Assembly: GCF_020010905.1 (NCBI RefSeq)
Contig: NZ_JAGJBY010000001.1
Location: forward strand, 2,624,001 to 2,688,000
Length of the DNA stretch: 64,000 nucleotides
Source: Streptomyces acidiscabies
GTDB taxonomy: Bacteria > Actinomycetota > Actinomycetes > Streptomycetales > Streptomycetaceae
Reading direction: 5' to 3'
Below are positions 15,624-23,828 of the stretch, in pieces. Positions within the stretch are counted from its first letter, which is position 1. Each line of letters begins with the position of its first letter. A program made the position numbers and the translations under genes. Below the pieces are notes generated by a model. It was not told where the DNA came from. It ran no database searches and worked only from the letters and a program-made list of their open reading frames with translations.

Positions 15624-16628
15624 CTTGGCGTGCAGGATCGTCAGGAACACCCCCCATCCGGCATCGTTGATCGACTTGTTGAGCCCGGCTTTCGCGGTGG
15701 TCCCGTTGGCCAGGAACCTGCCTGGGCCATCCGGGTCGGGCTTCGGTGCGGGGGCCCTGCTCATGTTGCGGATCTTGAGGTCTTCGTGGGCGATGAAGTC
15801 GTGCTGCCGCACGAGGTCGAGTGCGGTCTTGTGGGCGTGGTCGAGGCGTTGGCGGCGGACCTTGCCGTGCAGTGCGGCGACCTTCTCCACAGCGCGCTGG
15901 TGGTTCTTCATGCGGTCCTTGGCCTTACGGCGCGGGAACCGGGACAGAGCCTGTTGTGCTGCTTCGAGCCTCACGGCGGCCTTACGGCCGTGGCGCGGAT
16001 TCTCCACGAAGCCGCCGCTGGAGTCGGCGAGAAAGTTGGTGATGCCCAGGTCGATACCGACCACGCTGCCGGTCGCGGGCAGCGGCTCGGGTTCGGCCTG
16101 TTCTGCGGTCAATACCACGTACCAGCGCTTGCCCTCGCGTTTGACGCTGACGGTCTTGACCTTGCCGGTCACCACACGGTGTTGGTTGACCTTCACGTGG
16201 CCGACGCCCTGGAAGCGGACGCGGGTCGCGGGGTTGTGCGGGGTGGAGTCCCAGCGGCAGCCGTCCCCGTCCTTGGGGAACTCCACGGTGTCGAACCAGC
16301 TCACCCCGCGAAAGCGCGGGTAGCCGGGGATGTCACCGGATCTGACCCGGCGGAAGAACGCGGCAAACGCCTTGTCGAGCCGTCGAAGTGTGGCTTGCTG
16401 ACTGGAGAACGACCAACGGCCCTGACGCTCCGGGTCGAATGCCCGGATCTGCTTGAGCTGTGCGGACTGGTCGCCGTACTTGATGCTCGTCCTGGAGACG
16501 TGCCGGTAGGCGTCGCGGCGTTCTTGCAGGGCCCCGTTGTAGAGGGAGCAGTGATCGGCCAGCATCGCGGTCAACGCGGCGACCTGCCCCACGGTGGGCC
16601 GCATGAGGAATTTGTACGAACGGATCAT
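15624..16628 (-). pseudogene. tnpB: tnpB 5' part (IS605 OrfB, RNA-guided nuclease) truncated by IS110
   Basis: About 335 codons from ATG 16628 to the IS110 junction, after which the frame reads 7 IS-derived codons more and stops at 15585. Family features are the N-terminal helix-turn-helix-like OrfB domain, PRFRGVSWFDTVEF, RuvC-I GIDLGITNF (Asp) and RuvC-II AHEDLKIRNM (Glu). The third RuvC Asp and the zinc ribbon lie in the fragment at 13584-13795. The truncated product lacks an essential catalytic residue. GTG 16637 is an alternative start, but ATG 16628 has better spacing from AAGGGGG. Confidence 0.93.
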
Positions 16629-16679
16629 CCAGCTCACCCCCTTCCAGCCGAGCTCGCTTCAGCATAATACGCTTGGTCT

Positions 16680-17108
16680 ATGTCGCCGCGATGGGAACCA
16701 AATCCCGACTTGAGAAGGGGACGACATGTCGTCTTCGACCTCCATGCCCATCTGGTCTTTGTCACGAAATATAGGCGCGAGGTTTTCACTGACGAGATGC
16801 TGGCCCGCTGTGAAGAGATCATGCGGGAGGTCTGCCTGAGCTTCGGGGTAGAGCTTCGGGAGTTCAACGGCGAAGAGGACCATGTCCACCTGCTCGTGCA
16901 CTATCCGCCGAAGATCGCCCTGTCCAAGCTGGTCAACAGCCTCAAGGGCGTCAGCTCCCGCTACCTGCGCCAGGAGTACACGGGCACCATGAACCAGGCC
17001 ATCACACACGGCCATCTGTGGGCACCTTCGTACTTCGCGGGCTCCTGCGGCGGCGCACCGCTCCAGAACGTCAAGGACTACATCGAGCACCAGAAACGTC
17101 CCATCTGA
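16680..17108 (+). CDS. tnpA: IS200/IS605-type Y1 HUH transposase TnpA
   Basis: This 142-aa protein contains the HUH motif HVHLLV (near 72) and, near the C-terminus, PSYFAGSCGGAPLQNVKDYI, with a candidate catalytic Tyr. Length is typical. Y1 transposases cut and rejoin single strands at the stem-loop ends. It diverges from tnpB across a 51-nt gap and seems intact, so the composite IS605-type element may still be mobile. Confidence 0.93.
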   Translation: MSPRWEPNPDLRRGRHVVFDLHAHLVFVTKYRREVFTDEMLARCEEIMREVCLSFGVELREFNGEEDHVHLLVHYPPKIALSKLVNSLKGVSSRYLRQEYTGTMNQAITHGHLWAPSYFAGSCGGAPLQNVKDYIEHQKRPI

Positions 17109-17172
17109 CCCTCACTACGAGGACGCAGAGCACTTCAGCGCTCCGCGCCTCCGGGCCGAGGATCGCATTTCC

Positions 17173-17193
17173 TCCCGACATAAAACGCCGGGA
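17173..17193. repeat. Hairpin beyond tnpA, candidate IS605 left end
   Basis: TCCCGAC (17173-17179), loop ATAAAAC, then GCCGGGA (17187-17193) form a 7-bp stem including one G-T pair. It lies 65 nt after the tnpA stop and 30 nt before the SARP gene. Similar hairpins mark IS200/IS605 ends; it could also act as a tnpA terminator. Confidence 0.45.
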
Positions 17194-17222
17194 TTCCCTG
17201 CGAAGATCGAAGGATGGAACCC

Positions 17223-20200
17223 GTGCGTTACCGCGTCCTCGGCGCCACCCAGGTTCTGCGTCCCGACGGCACCGCGTTGGCGGTGGGTGGGGCGCGGTTG
17301 CGTGCGTTGTTGACGGTGTTGGTGTTGCGGGCGGGGCGGACGGTGTCCGTGGGCTCGCTGGTGGAGGAGGTGTGGGCGGGGGAGCCCCCGGCGGACGCGC
17401 AGGGCGCGTTGCAGGCGCTGGTGGGACGGCTGCGCCGGACGCTGGGCGCGGGGGCCATCGTCTCCGTGGACGGCGGTTACCGCCTCGCCGTGAACTCCGA
17501 CGACGTCGACGTGTACCGCTTCGAACGCCTCACCGGCGACGGCATCCGCGCCCTCGCCGACGGCGACCCCGCGAAAGCGGCCGTCCTCCTGGAGGACGCC
17601 CTCGCTCTGTGGCGCGGCCCCGCCCTCGCCGACCTCCCCGACCGCTCGGCGGAAGCGGCCCGCTGGGAGATGCGCCGCCTCGACGCGGTCCGCGCCCGCC
17701 ATGCCGCGGCGCTGTCCCTCGGCCAGGCCGAGCAGGTCCTTCCGGAACTGACGGCCCTGTGCGACACGCATCCCCTCGACGAACCCCTCCAGGTTCTCCG
17801 CCTGCGCGCACTGCGCGATGCGGGGCGTACGGCGGAGGCGTTGGCGGCGTACGACGAGGTGCGGGGCGTTCTGGCGGACCGGCTGGGGGCGGACCCGGGG
17901 GCTGAACTCCGGTTGCTGCACATGGAGTTGCTGAATCCCGGGGATGTTGTGCGGCCGGCTGCGGCGATGGGGAGGGAGGCCGGCGGGGGGCAGGGGGTGG
18001 GGGCTCGCACCGGGGGCTCGTCCCGGCCTGGGACGCCGGGGAGCCCTGGGGCGCCGGGCAGTGCGGAGGCGCCGGGCCGTGCGGGGGCGCCGGGCAACCC
18101 TGGGGTTCCGGGCCACGCGGGGGCACCCGGTGGTGCGGGGGCGCCGGGCAGCCCCGGGGTTCCGGACCATCTGACGCCTCGCGCTGATCCCGGGGCCGCA
18201 GGGCATCAGGGGTCTTCCGGTCGGCCGGGGATGTCCGGTCATCACGGGTCTTCGGGTCGGTCGGGGGCGTCTGGTCATCACGGGTCTTCCGGTGGGCCGG
18301 GGGTTTCCGGTCACCATGGGGCTCACAGTCACCACGGGTCCCACGGTTCCTCCGGAGCCTCGGACCGCCCGGCGCCCGGCACCGCTCCCGACGCTTCGGG
18401 CCACCCCACCTCGCCTGGAGCTTCGGGCCACCCCAGCTCTCCGCCTGCTCCCGAGTCTCCCGGTCACGTAGTCCCTCGGGCCTACCCGGGTACCCCCGGC
18501 CCTCTCGTCCCCCCAACCCCTCCCGGCCACGTAGTCCCTCCGACCTACCCGGGTACCCCCGACCACCTCGTCTCTCCAACCTCTCCCGGTCACGTAGTAC
18601 CCCCGACCTACCCCGGTACCCCTGACCACCTCGTCTCCTCAACCCCTCCCGGTCACGTAGTCCCTCAGGCCTACCCCGGTACCCCCGACCACCTCGTACC
18701 CCCAGCACCCCCCGGCGACCAGACACCCCCACCCACCCCCGGCAACCTCCGCGCCCGCCTCACCTCCTTCGTAGGCCGCGAAGCCGACATAGAAACCATC
18801 CGCACCGACCTCACCTCCGCCCGCCTCGTCACCCTCCTCGGCCCCGGCGGCGCCGGAAAGACCCGCCTCTCCCAGGAAGCCGCCGAGACAGTCGCCGCTC
18901 GCGACGGCGTGTGGCTCGCCGAACTCGCTCCCGTCTCCGACCCGACAGCCGTACCCCAGGCGGTCGTCACGGCGGTCGGCGCCCGGGAGACCGTCCTGTA
19001 CGGGGCCGGCGCCGAGGAGTTCCGTGCCGTGGGGGAGCGGCACGACGACCCGATCGACCGGCTCGTGGACCACTGCTCGCGGCGCCGGATGCTGATCATC
19101 CTGGACAACTGCGAGCACGTGGTCGAGGCGGCAGCCCACCTCGCGGAGGAACTCCTGTCCCGCTGCCCGGAGTTGACGATCCTGGCGACGAGCCGCGAAC
19201 CCCTGGGCGTCCCCGGCGAGTTGCTGCGCCCGGTCGAACCCCTCCCGGAACCGGTGGCGTTGCGCCTGCTGAGGGACCGGGGCACGGCGGCCCGCCCGGA
19301 CTTCCGCACGACGGACGACCCGGACGCCTGCGCGGAGATCTGCCGCAGACTGGACGGCCTCCCCCTGGCGATCGAGCTCGCGGCGGCCAGGCTGAGGATC
19401 TTGACGCCCCGTCAGATAGCCGACCGTCTCGACGACCGCTTCCGCCTCCTGACCTCGGGAAGCCGCACGGTCCTGCCCCGCCAGCAGACCCTGAGGGCGG
19501 TCGTCGACTGGTCCTGGGACCTGCTGGACGAGGAGGAACGGGACGTCCTGGGCCGCCTGTCGGTCTTCGCGGGCGGCTGCGACCTCCACGCCGCGGAGGC
19601 GGTCTGCGGCCCGGCGGCACTGGAGGCGCTGGCCTCCCTCGTCGACAAGTCCCTTGTCGTGGCGGCCCCTTCACCGGACGGCCCGATGCGCTACCGCCTC
19701 CTGGAGACGGTCGCCGAGTACGCGGGCGAACGCCTCACCGAGTCGGGCCGCCGCTCCGAGGCGGAGCGCACGCACCTCACGTACTACCGCGAACTCGCCC
19801 GCATCACCGAGCCGTTGCTGCGCGGCCCGCAGCAGGTCATGGCGATCCAGCGCTTCCAGGCGGAGTACGAGAACCTGCGCACGGCGCTGCGCCGGGCGGT
19901 CGACACCCCCGACGAACAGGAGGCGTTGAGCCTCGCCCACTCCCTGCTCTGGTTCTGGCAGATGCGCGACATGCGCATCGAGGCCAGGAACTGGTTCAAG
20001 GAGGTCATGGAGCTGGCCCCGGACCCCTTCGCGGGCCCCGAACCGCAGCTCGCCGAGCCGGTCTGGCAGCGCGCCACGGCCCTGCCCCCGCCGTTCACCG
20101 GCGAGTTCCTCGCCGAGGCGAGACGCGGCGCGCACCTCACCCATCTCGCCTACATGGACACGGAGTTGGAGCTCTGGCAGACCCCGGAGGCGGAACGCAA

Positions 20201-21245
20201 ACTGGCCCGCATCAAGGACAGCTACCGCCCCGGCCTGCCCCAACTGTGCTGGATCCCGGGCCTGCACGCGTTCTACGCCGTGATGCTGAGCGGCGACATG
20301 CCGATGGTCCGCGAGATCCTGGACGCCAACATCCGGATCTGCCGTGAACACCCCGAGCTGGAATGGGACTTGGCGTTCTGCCTCCAGCTGCGCGGCAACT
20401 TCCGGGCCAACCGCAGCGACTGGGCCGACGACGGCGCCCGTGACGCGGACGAGGCGCTGGACATCTTCCGCCGGTACGGCGACTCCTGGGGCGCCGCCGA
20501 GTCCCTGTCGGCGCGCGCGGAGGCGTACGAGCGGCTGGGCCTGCACGAGAAGGCCGCCGCCGACTACCGCGAGGCGATGGTGCACGCCGAGAACCTGGGC
20601 GCCCGCGCCCAGTTGACGATCCTGCGGGTGCGGTTCGCCAACGTCCTCCTGGAGGGCGGCGACCCCGCCGAGAGCGCGCGGGGCGAGGCCATTCTCCGCG
20701 AGGCCATCACCGACGCCGAGGGCTACGTCAACGAGGCCCGCCCGGCCGCCCGCCTCTTCCTCGCCGCCTGGCTCGGCGAGACCGGCCGCAGGGACGAGGC
20801 CCGCGACCAACTCCGGCAACTGCGCCAGGACTTCGCGCTGGCCCAGTTCATGGTCTTCGACGCGTTCATCGACGGCGTCGAGGCATGGCTGGACGCCCAG
20901 GACGGCCGTGTCGACAGCGCCCTCATCACCGTACGGCGGGCCCTGACCACCTCCGCCGCGCCGCTGTCGATGGTCATCGCGCCACACATGCGCGCCCTGT
21001 ACCTCTGTACGGCCGCGTACATCATGACCTGCGACGACGACCCGGCCCGCGCGGCGGACGCGGCCCGCTGCCTGGGCGCCAGCGACGCGATGCTCCCGCC
21101 GGGCCACATCGCGCTGCGCCAGGAGCGGATGCAGCGCGCGGACGCGGAGGCGCAGGCGCGGCGCCAACTCGGCGACGCGGCCTACGAGTCGGCGTACGCC
21201 GAGGGCGGCGACCTCGGTTACGAGGAGGCCGCCGCCCTGGTCTGA
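17223..21245 (+). CDS. Giant SARP-type regulator: BTAD, NB-ARC ATPase and TPR domains
   Basis: This protein of about 1,340 aa contains an OmpR-like winged helix (about 1-95), a bacterial transcriptional activation domain (about 95-240), a long repetitive linker (about 255-505), an NB-ARC ATPase with Walker A GPGGAGKT (about 540) and Walker B MLIILDNCEH, and a TPR-like C-terminal half. This is the AfsR layout, used for activation of secondary metabolism. I favour GTG 17223 (VRYRVLGATQ, AAGG 9 nt upstream), matching the usual MRYRVLG start, over ATG 17214. The IS605-type element ends within 30 nt of the gene, so its native promoter may have been displaced. Confidence 0.92.
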   Translation: MRYRVLGATQVLRPDGTALAVGGARLRALLTVLVLRAGRTVSVGSLVEEVWAGEPPADAQGALQALVGRLRRTLGAGAIVSVDGGYRLAVNSDDVDVYRFERLTGDGIRALADGDPAKAAVLLEDALALWRGPALADLPDRSAEAARWEMRRLDAVRARHAAALSLGQAEQVLPELTALCDTHPLDEPLQVLRLRALRDAGRTAEALAAYDEVRGVLADRLGADPGAELRLLHMELLNPGDVVRPAAAMGREAGGGQGVGARTGGSSRPGTPGSPGAPGSAEAPGRAGAPGNPGVPGHAGAPGGAGAPGSPGVPDHLTPRADPGAAGHQGSSGRPGMSGHHGSSGRSGASGHHGSSGGPGVSGHHGAHSHHGSHGSSGASDRPAPGTAPDASGHPTSPGASGHPSSPPAPESPGHVVPRAYPGTPGPLVPPTPPGHVVPPTYPGTPDHLVSPTSPGHVVPPTYPGTPDHLVSSTPPGHVVPQAYPGTPDHLVPPAPPGDQTPPPTPGNLRARLTSFVGREADIETIRTDLTSARLVTLLGPGGAGKTRLSQEAAETVAARDGVWLAELAPVSDPTAVPQAVVTAVGARETVLYGAGAEEFRAVGERHDDPIDRLVDHCSRRRMLIILDNCEHVVEAAAHLAEELLSRCPELTILATSREPLGVPGELLRPVEPLPEPVALRLLRDRGTAARPDFRTTDDPDACAEICRRLDGLPLAIELAAARLRILTPRQIADRLDDRFRLLTSGSRTVLPRQQTLRAVVDWSWDLLDEEERDVLGRLSVFAGGCDLHAAEAVCGPAALEALASLVDKSLVVAAPSPDGPMRYRLLETVAEYAGERLTESGRRSEAERTHLTYYRELARITEPLLRGPQQVMAIQRFQAEYENLRTALRRAVDTPDEQEALSLAHSLLWFWQMRDMRIEARNWFKEVMELAPDPFAGPEPQLAEPVWQRATALPPPFTGEFLAEARRGAHLTHLAYMDTELELWQTPEAERKLARIKDSYRPGLPQLCWIPGLHAFYAVMLSGDMPMVREILDANIRICREHPELEWDLAFCLQLRGNFRANRSDWADDGARDADEALDIFRRYGDSWGAAESLSARAEAYERLGLHEKAAADYREAMVHAENLGARAQLTILRVRFANVLLEGGDPAESARGEAILREAITDAEGYVNEARPAARLFLAAWLGETGRRDEARDQLRQLRQDFALAQFMVFDAFIDGVEAWLDAQDGRVDSALITVRRALTTSAAPLSMVIAPHMRALYLCTAAYIMTCDDDPARAADAARCLGASDAMLPPGHIALRQERMQRADAEAQARRQLGDAAYESAYAEGGDLGYEEAAALV
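18000..18710 (+). repeat. Collagen-like and 63-bp repeats in the SARP linker
   Basis: The segment 18000-18380 encodes irregular Gly-X-Y triplets (GAPGSAEAPGRAGAPG style) and HHGSSGRSG-like units. The segment 18455-18710 holds four copies of a 63-bp unit with CGGTCACGTAGT-type starts at 18461, 18524, 18587 and 18650, each encoding 21 aa built around PGHVVPPTYPGTPDHLV. The DNA repeats are close to identical, which implies recent copying. Confidence 0.92.
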
Positions 21246-21258
21246 CGTACCGTCAACC

Positions 21259-22068
21259 TCACGTCTTCGTACGGAACTTGTGGATCGCGACCGGCGCCAT
21301 GACGGCGGTGATCGCCGCCGACCAGCCGAGCGTGATCCACAGGTCGTGCGCGACCGGGCCGCCCACCATCAGTCCGCGCGCCGCGTCGGCGAGCGTGGAC
21401 AGCGGGTTGTAGTCGGTGAAGTTCTGGAGCCAGCCCGGCATCTTGCCGGTCGGCGTGAAGATCGACGAGCCGAACTGGAGCGGGAACAGCACCAGGAAGC
21501 CCATCGCCTGCACGGACTGCGCGTTCTTCATGATCACGCCGAGCGTGAGGAACACCCACATGATCGACGAGGCGAACACGGTCGCCAGCCCCACGGCCGC
21601 CAGCAGCCCGCCCCAGTTGGTGATGTCGAAGCCGACCAGCACCGCGACGATCATCAGGACGGCGGTCGCGAACAGCATCCGCACCAGCTCCACCGCGATC
21701 TTCGCGAAGAGCACCGAGCCCCGGCCGATCGGCAGGGACCGGAAGCGGTCCATGACACCGGAGTTGAAGTCCTGGCTGAAGCCCGTGCCGACACCCTGCG
21801 AGAGCGTCATCGACATCATCGCGATCATGCCGGGGATGACGTACTGCACGTACTGGTCCTGGCCGCCGCCGAGCGACTGCCCTATGGAGCCGCCGAAGAC
21901 GTACACGAACAGCAGGGTGAAGATCACCGGCATCAGCAGCGCGTCGGCCATCGACTCCGGGTCCTGGCGGATCCACAGCAGGTTGCGGCGGATCAGCGCG
22001 CCGGTGTGCCGCAGGTGGGATCTCAACGGGATGCGGTCGTCGGTGAGTTGAACGGTGGCGGCGCTCAT
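21259..22068 (-). CDS. ABC-2 type exporter permease (DrrB-like)
   Basis: This 269-aa protein has about six membrane segments. The N-terminus RRNLLWIRQDPESMADALLMPV and the ABC-2 signature GKMPGWLQNFTDYNPLSTLADAARG are typical of DrrB-type drug exporters. Its ATG overlaps the ATPase stop (ATGA), so the two are translationally coupled. The substrate is unknown. It is convergent with the SARP gene, whose stop is 14 nt away. Confidence 0.92.
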   Translation of the reverse strand: MSAATVQLTDDRIPLRSHLRHTGALIRRNLLWIRQDPESMADALLMPVIFTLLFVYVFGGSIGQSLGGGQDQYVQYVIPGMIAMMSMTLSQGVGTGFSQDFNSGVMDRFRSLPIGRGSVLFAKIAVELVRMLFATAVLMIVAVLVGFDITNWGGLLAAVGLATVFASSIMWVFLTLGVIMKNAQSVQAMGFLVLFPLQFGSSIFTPTGKMPGWLQNFTDYNPLSTLADAARGLMVGGPVAHDLWITLGWSAAITAVMAPVAIHKFRTKT

Positions 22069-23090
22069 ACGGCGACCTCCTCGCGGGGTTCGATGGAGAA
22101 GTTGTCCTGTGCGGTACCGGCGCGGTGGCCGGTGATCGACAGGAACACCTCGTCCAGGCTGGGGAGTTCGGTGGAGATGGAGGAGATGGTGATGCCGCGC
22201 GCGGTCACCGCTCCTACGACGGCGGTGAGTTGCTCGTCGCTGAGGATCGGTACCAGCAGCGTGCCGGTCTCCGCGTCGACCGTCGTCTGGGCGAGGCCGG
22301 TGATGCCGAGGTCGTCGAGCATCCGCGCCAGCGGGGCCAACTCGGCGGTTTCCAGGGGCTTCACGCGCAGGGTCCGGCCGCCGACCTTCGCCTTCAGCTC
22401 GTCCACCCGGCCCTCCGCGACGACCTTGCCCCGGTCGACGACGGTCAGCTCGGACGCCAACTGCTCGGCCTCCTCCATGTATTGGGTGGTGAGCAGGACG
22501 GTGACGCCGTCGCCGACCATCCGCTTCACCTCGTCCCACACCTCGTTGCGCGTGCGCGGGTCGAGGCCGGTCGTCGGCTCGTCGAGGAACAGGACGGACG
22601 GGGAGCCGATCATCGAGGCGGCGAGGTCGAGGCGGCGGCGCATACCGCCGGAGTACGTCTTCGCCGGGCGCTTGGCGGCCTCGGTGAGCGAGAAACGCTC
22701 CAGCAGCTCGTCCGCCCGCGCCCGGGCGTCCTTGCGGGACAGGTCGAGCAGGCGCCCGATCATGTACAGGTTCTCCCAGCCCGGCAGCTTCTCGTCCACG
22801 GACGCGTACTGCCCGGTCAGGCCGATCACCCGGCGCAGCTGCCGGGGCTGCCGCAACACGTCGTAACCGGCTACCGTCGCGTCTCCCGCGTCGGGCCGCA
22901 GCAGCGTGGAGAGGATACGCACGAGGGTGGTCTTCCCGGCGCCGTTCGGCCCCAGGACGCCCCGCACGGTTCCCTCCCTGACCTCCAGATCGACCCCGTC
23001 CAGCGCCTTGGTCTCGCCGTAGTGCTTGACCAGCCCCCGTACGGTGACGGCGCTTCCCCCGCCGTTGAGGTTGATGTCGGTTCGCTTCAT
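22065..23090 (-). CDS. ABC exporter ATP-binding protein (DrrA-like)
   Basis: This 341-aa ATPase shows Walker A GPNGAGKTT, signature YSGGMRRRLDLA and Walker B VLFLDEPTTGLD, plus the C-terminal DrrA-type domain ending in LPSLDEVFLSITGHRAG. I chose ATG 23090 (MKRTDINLNGG) over an upstream in-frame start. With the following permease it forms a DrrAB-type drug or lipid exporter. No regulator is directly attached. Confidence 0.93.
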   Translation of the reverse strand: MKRTDINLNGGGSAVTVRGLVKHYGETKALDGVDLEVREGTVRGVLGPNGAGKTTLVRILSTLLRPDAGDATVAGYDVLRQPRQLRRVIGLTGQYASVDEKLPGWENLYMIGRLLDLSRKDARARADELLERFSLTEAAKRPAKTYSGGMRRRLDLAASMIGSPSVLFLDEPTTGLDPRTRNEVWDEVKRMVGDGVTVLLTTQYMEEAEQLASELTVVDRGKVVAEGRVDELKAKVGGRTLRVKPLETAELAPLARMLDDLGITGLAQTTVDAETGTLLVPILSDEQLTAVVGAVTARGITISSISTELPSLDEVFLSITGHRAGTAQDNFSIEPREEVAV

Positions 23091-23159
23091 GTCCGCCACC
23101 CTGACAGGGGGCACCGACAAAGCACCGACAGACGACCGACAGCTCACCGACGGCGGGTG

Positions 23160-23759
23160 CTACCCGCGCACGTACCTCGTGAGAGTTACCCCGTTCGTGA
23201 ACGCCGTCCGCTCCGCCGCCGCGAACACGGTCGGGTCGAAGGCCCCCTCGAACGCCGGGATCCCGGCCCCCGCGACCACCGGATAGCTCTTGATCACCAG
23301 CTCGTCGATCTCCGTCAGCAACTGCCCGGCGAGCTTCCCGCCCCCGCACAGCCAGATGTCGAGCCCCGTCTCCTCCTGCTTCAACTCCCGTACGAGAGCC
23401 AGGGGTTCACCCGGTACGACGGTGACGTCCGGGTGCGTGTCCGGGGCCAGGGTGCTGGAGACGACGTACTGCCGCAGGTGCGCGTACGGACTCGCGATCC
23501 CGGCGTCCAGGGCCGGGCGGTAGGTCCCGAGGCCCATCAGGACCGTGTCGTAGCGCTTGTTGGGTACGCCGGTGAGGCCGTGGGCCTCGCGCATGGCCGT
23601 CGGGACCGTGTCGGGGTACAGGGAGTTAGTACCTGAGGTGTAGGCGGCGGCCTGCCCGGCGTCGCCGAACGGGAAGAAGTCGTACTCACCGGCGGGTCCC
23701 GCGATCCGGCCGTCGAGGGTCAGGGCGACGTAGTACGAGAGCTTGCGCAAGCTGGTCAA
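23160..23759 (-). CDS. Dihydrofolate reductase / RibD C-terminal domain family protein
   Basis: This 199-aa protein begins LRKLSYYVALTLDGRIAGP and has DTVLMGLGTYRPAL and DIWLCGGGKLAGQLL, hallmarks of the RibD-C/DHFR-like fold binding NADPH. These small proteins are usually not true folate reductases; the substrate is unknown. It is divergent from a TetR gene with an operator-like inverted repeat between them, so it is probably the TetR target. Confidence 0.9.
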   Translation of the reverse strand: MTSLRKLSYYVALTLDGRIAGPAGEYDFFPFGDAGQAAAYTSGTNSLYPDTVPTAMREAHGLTGVPNKRYDTVLMGLGTYRPALDAGIASPYAHLRQYVVSSTLAPDTHPDVTVVPGEPLALVRELKQEETGLDIWLCGGGKLAGQLLTEIDELVIKSYPVVAGAGIPAFEGAFDPTVFAAAERTAFTNGVTLTRYVRG

Positions 23760-23766
23760 CTCCAGT

Positions 23767-23813
23767 CGTAGTACTCTGGATGTAGTGGTTCGCTAGGTGA
23801 AGTTAGTACTACG
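23767..23813. promoter_or_regulatory. Inverted repeat in the reductase/TetR divergent region
   Basis: CGTAGTACT (23767-23775) and AGTACTACG (23805-23813) are a perfect 9-bp inverted pair with 29 bp between. Each arm contains the palindrome AGTACT. The position, within 8 nt of the reductase start and 16 nt of the TetR start, suits an operator pair for the TetR protein. Confidence 0.65.
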
Positions 23814-23828
23814 CATGGAGTGGTGTCA

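Larger units (their letters stand above)
13796..15625 (+). mobile_element. Complete IS110-family element inserted in tnpB, CT core at both ends
   Basis: The tnpB coding sequence breaks at CT 13794-13795 and resumes at CT 15624-15625, so the element is 1,830 bp counting one CT core. It has no terminal inverted repeat and no other target duplication, as expected for IS110. The left non-coding region is about 580 nt and holds the bridge RNA; the right one is about 21 nt. This long-left/short-right arrangement fits the IS110 subgroup rather than IS1111. Recombination between the two CT cores would restore tnpB exactly. Confidence 0.92.
13542..17193. mobile_element. IS200/IS605-type element (tnpA + tnpB) interrupted by an IS110 element
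   Basis: A Y1 tnpA (plus) and a tnpB (minus) diverge from a 51-nt gap, the IS605 arrangement. The right end follows the tnpB stop and has a subterminal hairpin CCCCCTC/GAGGGGG (13551-13576), ending near GAGTCAC on the minus strand (about 13542). A candidate opposite end is the hairpin at 17173-17193 beyond tnpA. Exact ends are approximate because such elements make no target duplication. Removing the IS110 insert (13796-15625) gives an element of about 1.8 kb. Confidence 0.8.

Noticed and set aside
15615..16667. 350-codon plus-strand frame antisense to tnpB
   Set aside because: It is a high-GC shadow frame without motifs; tnpB on the minus strand has clear RuvC motifs.
18455..18710. CRISPR-like array (four regular 63-bp repeats)
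   Set aside because: The repeats are contiguous without unique spacers, stay in frame and encode a 21-aa protein repeat; no cas genes are near.
17115..18732. Long minus-strand frames opposite the SARP gene
   Set aside because: Arg/Pro-rich shadow translations of the repetitive linker; the plus-strand domains are unambiguous.
21259..23349. Single long minus-strand frame covering both ABC transporter genes
   Set aside because: It is an out-of-frame read through the ATPase gene that joins the permease frame; the two proteins have clear separate starts and an ATGA overlap.
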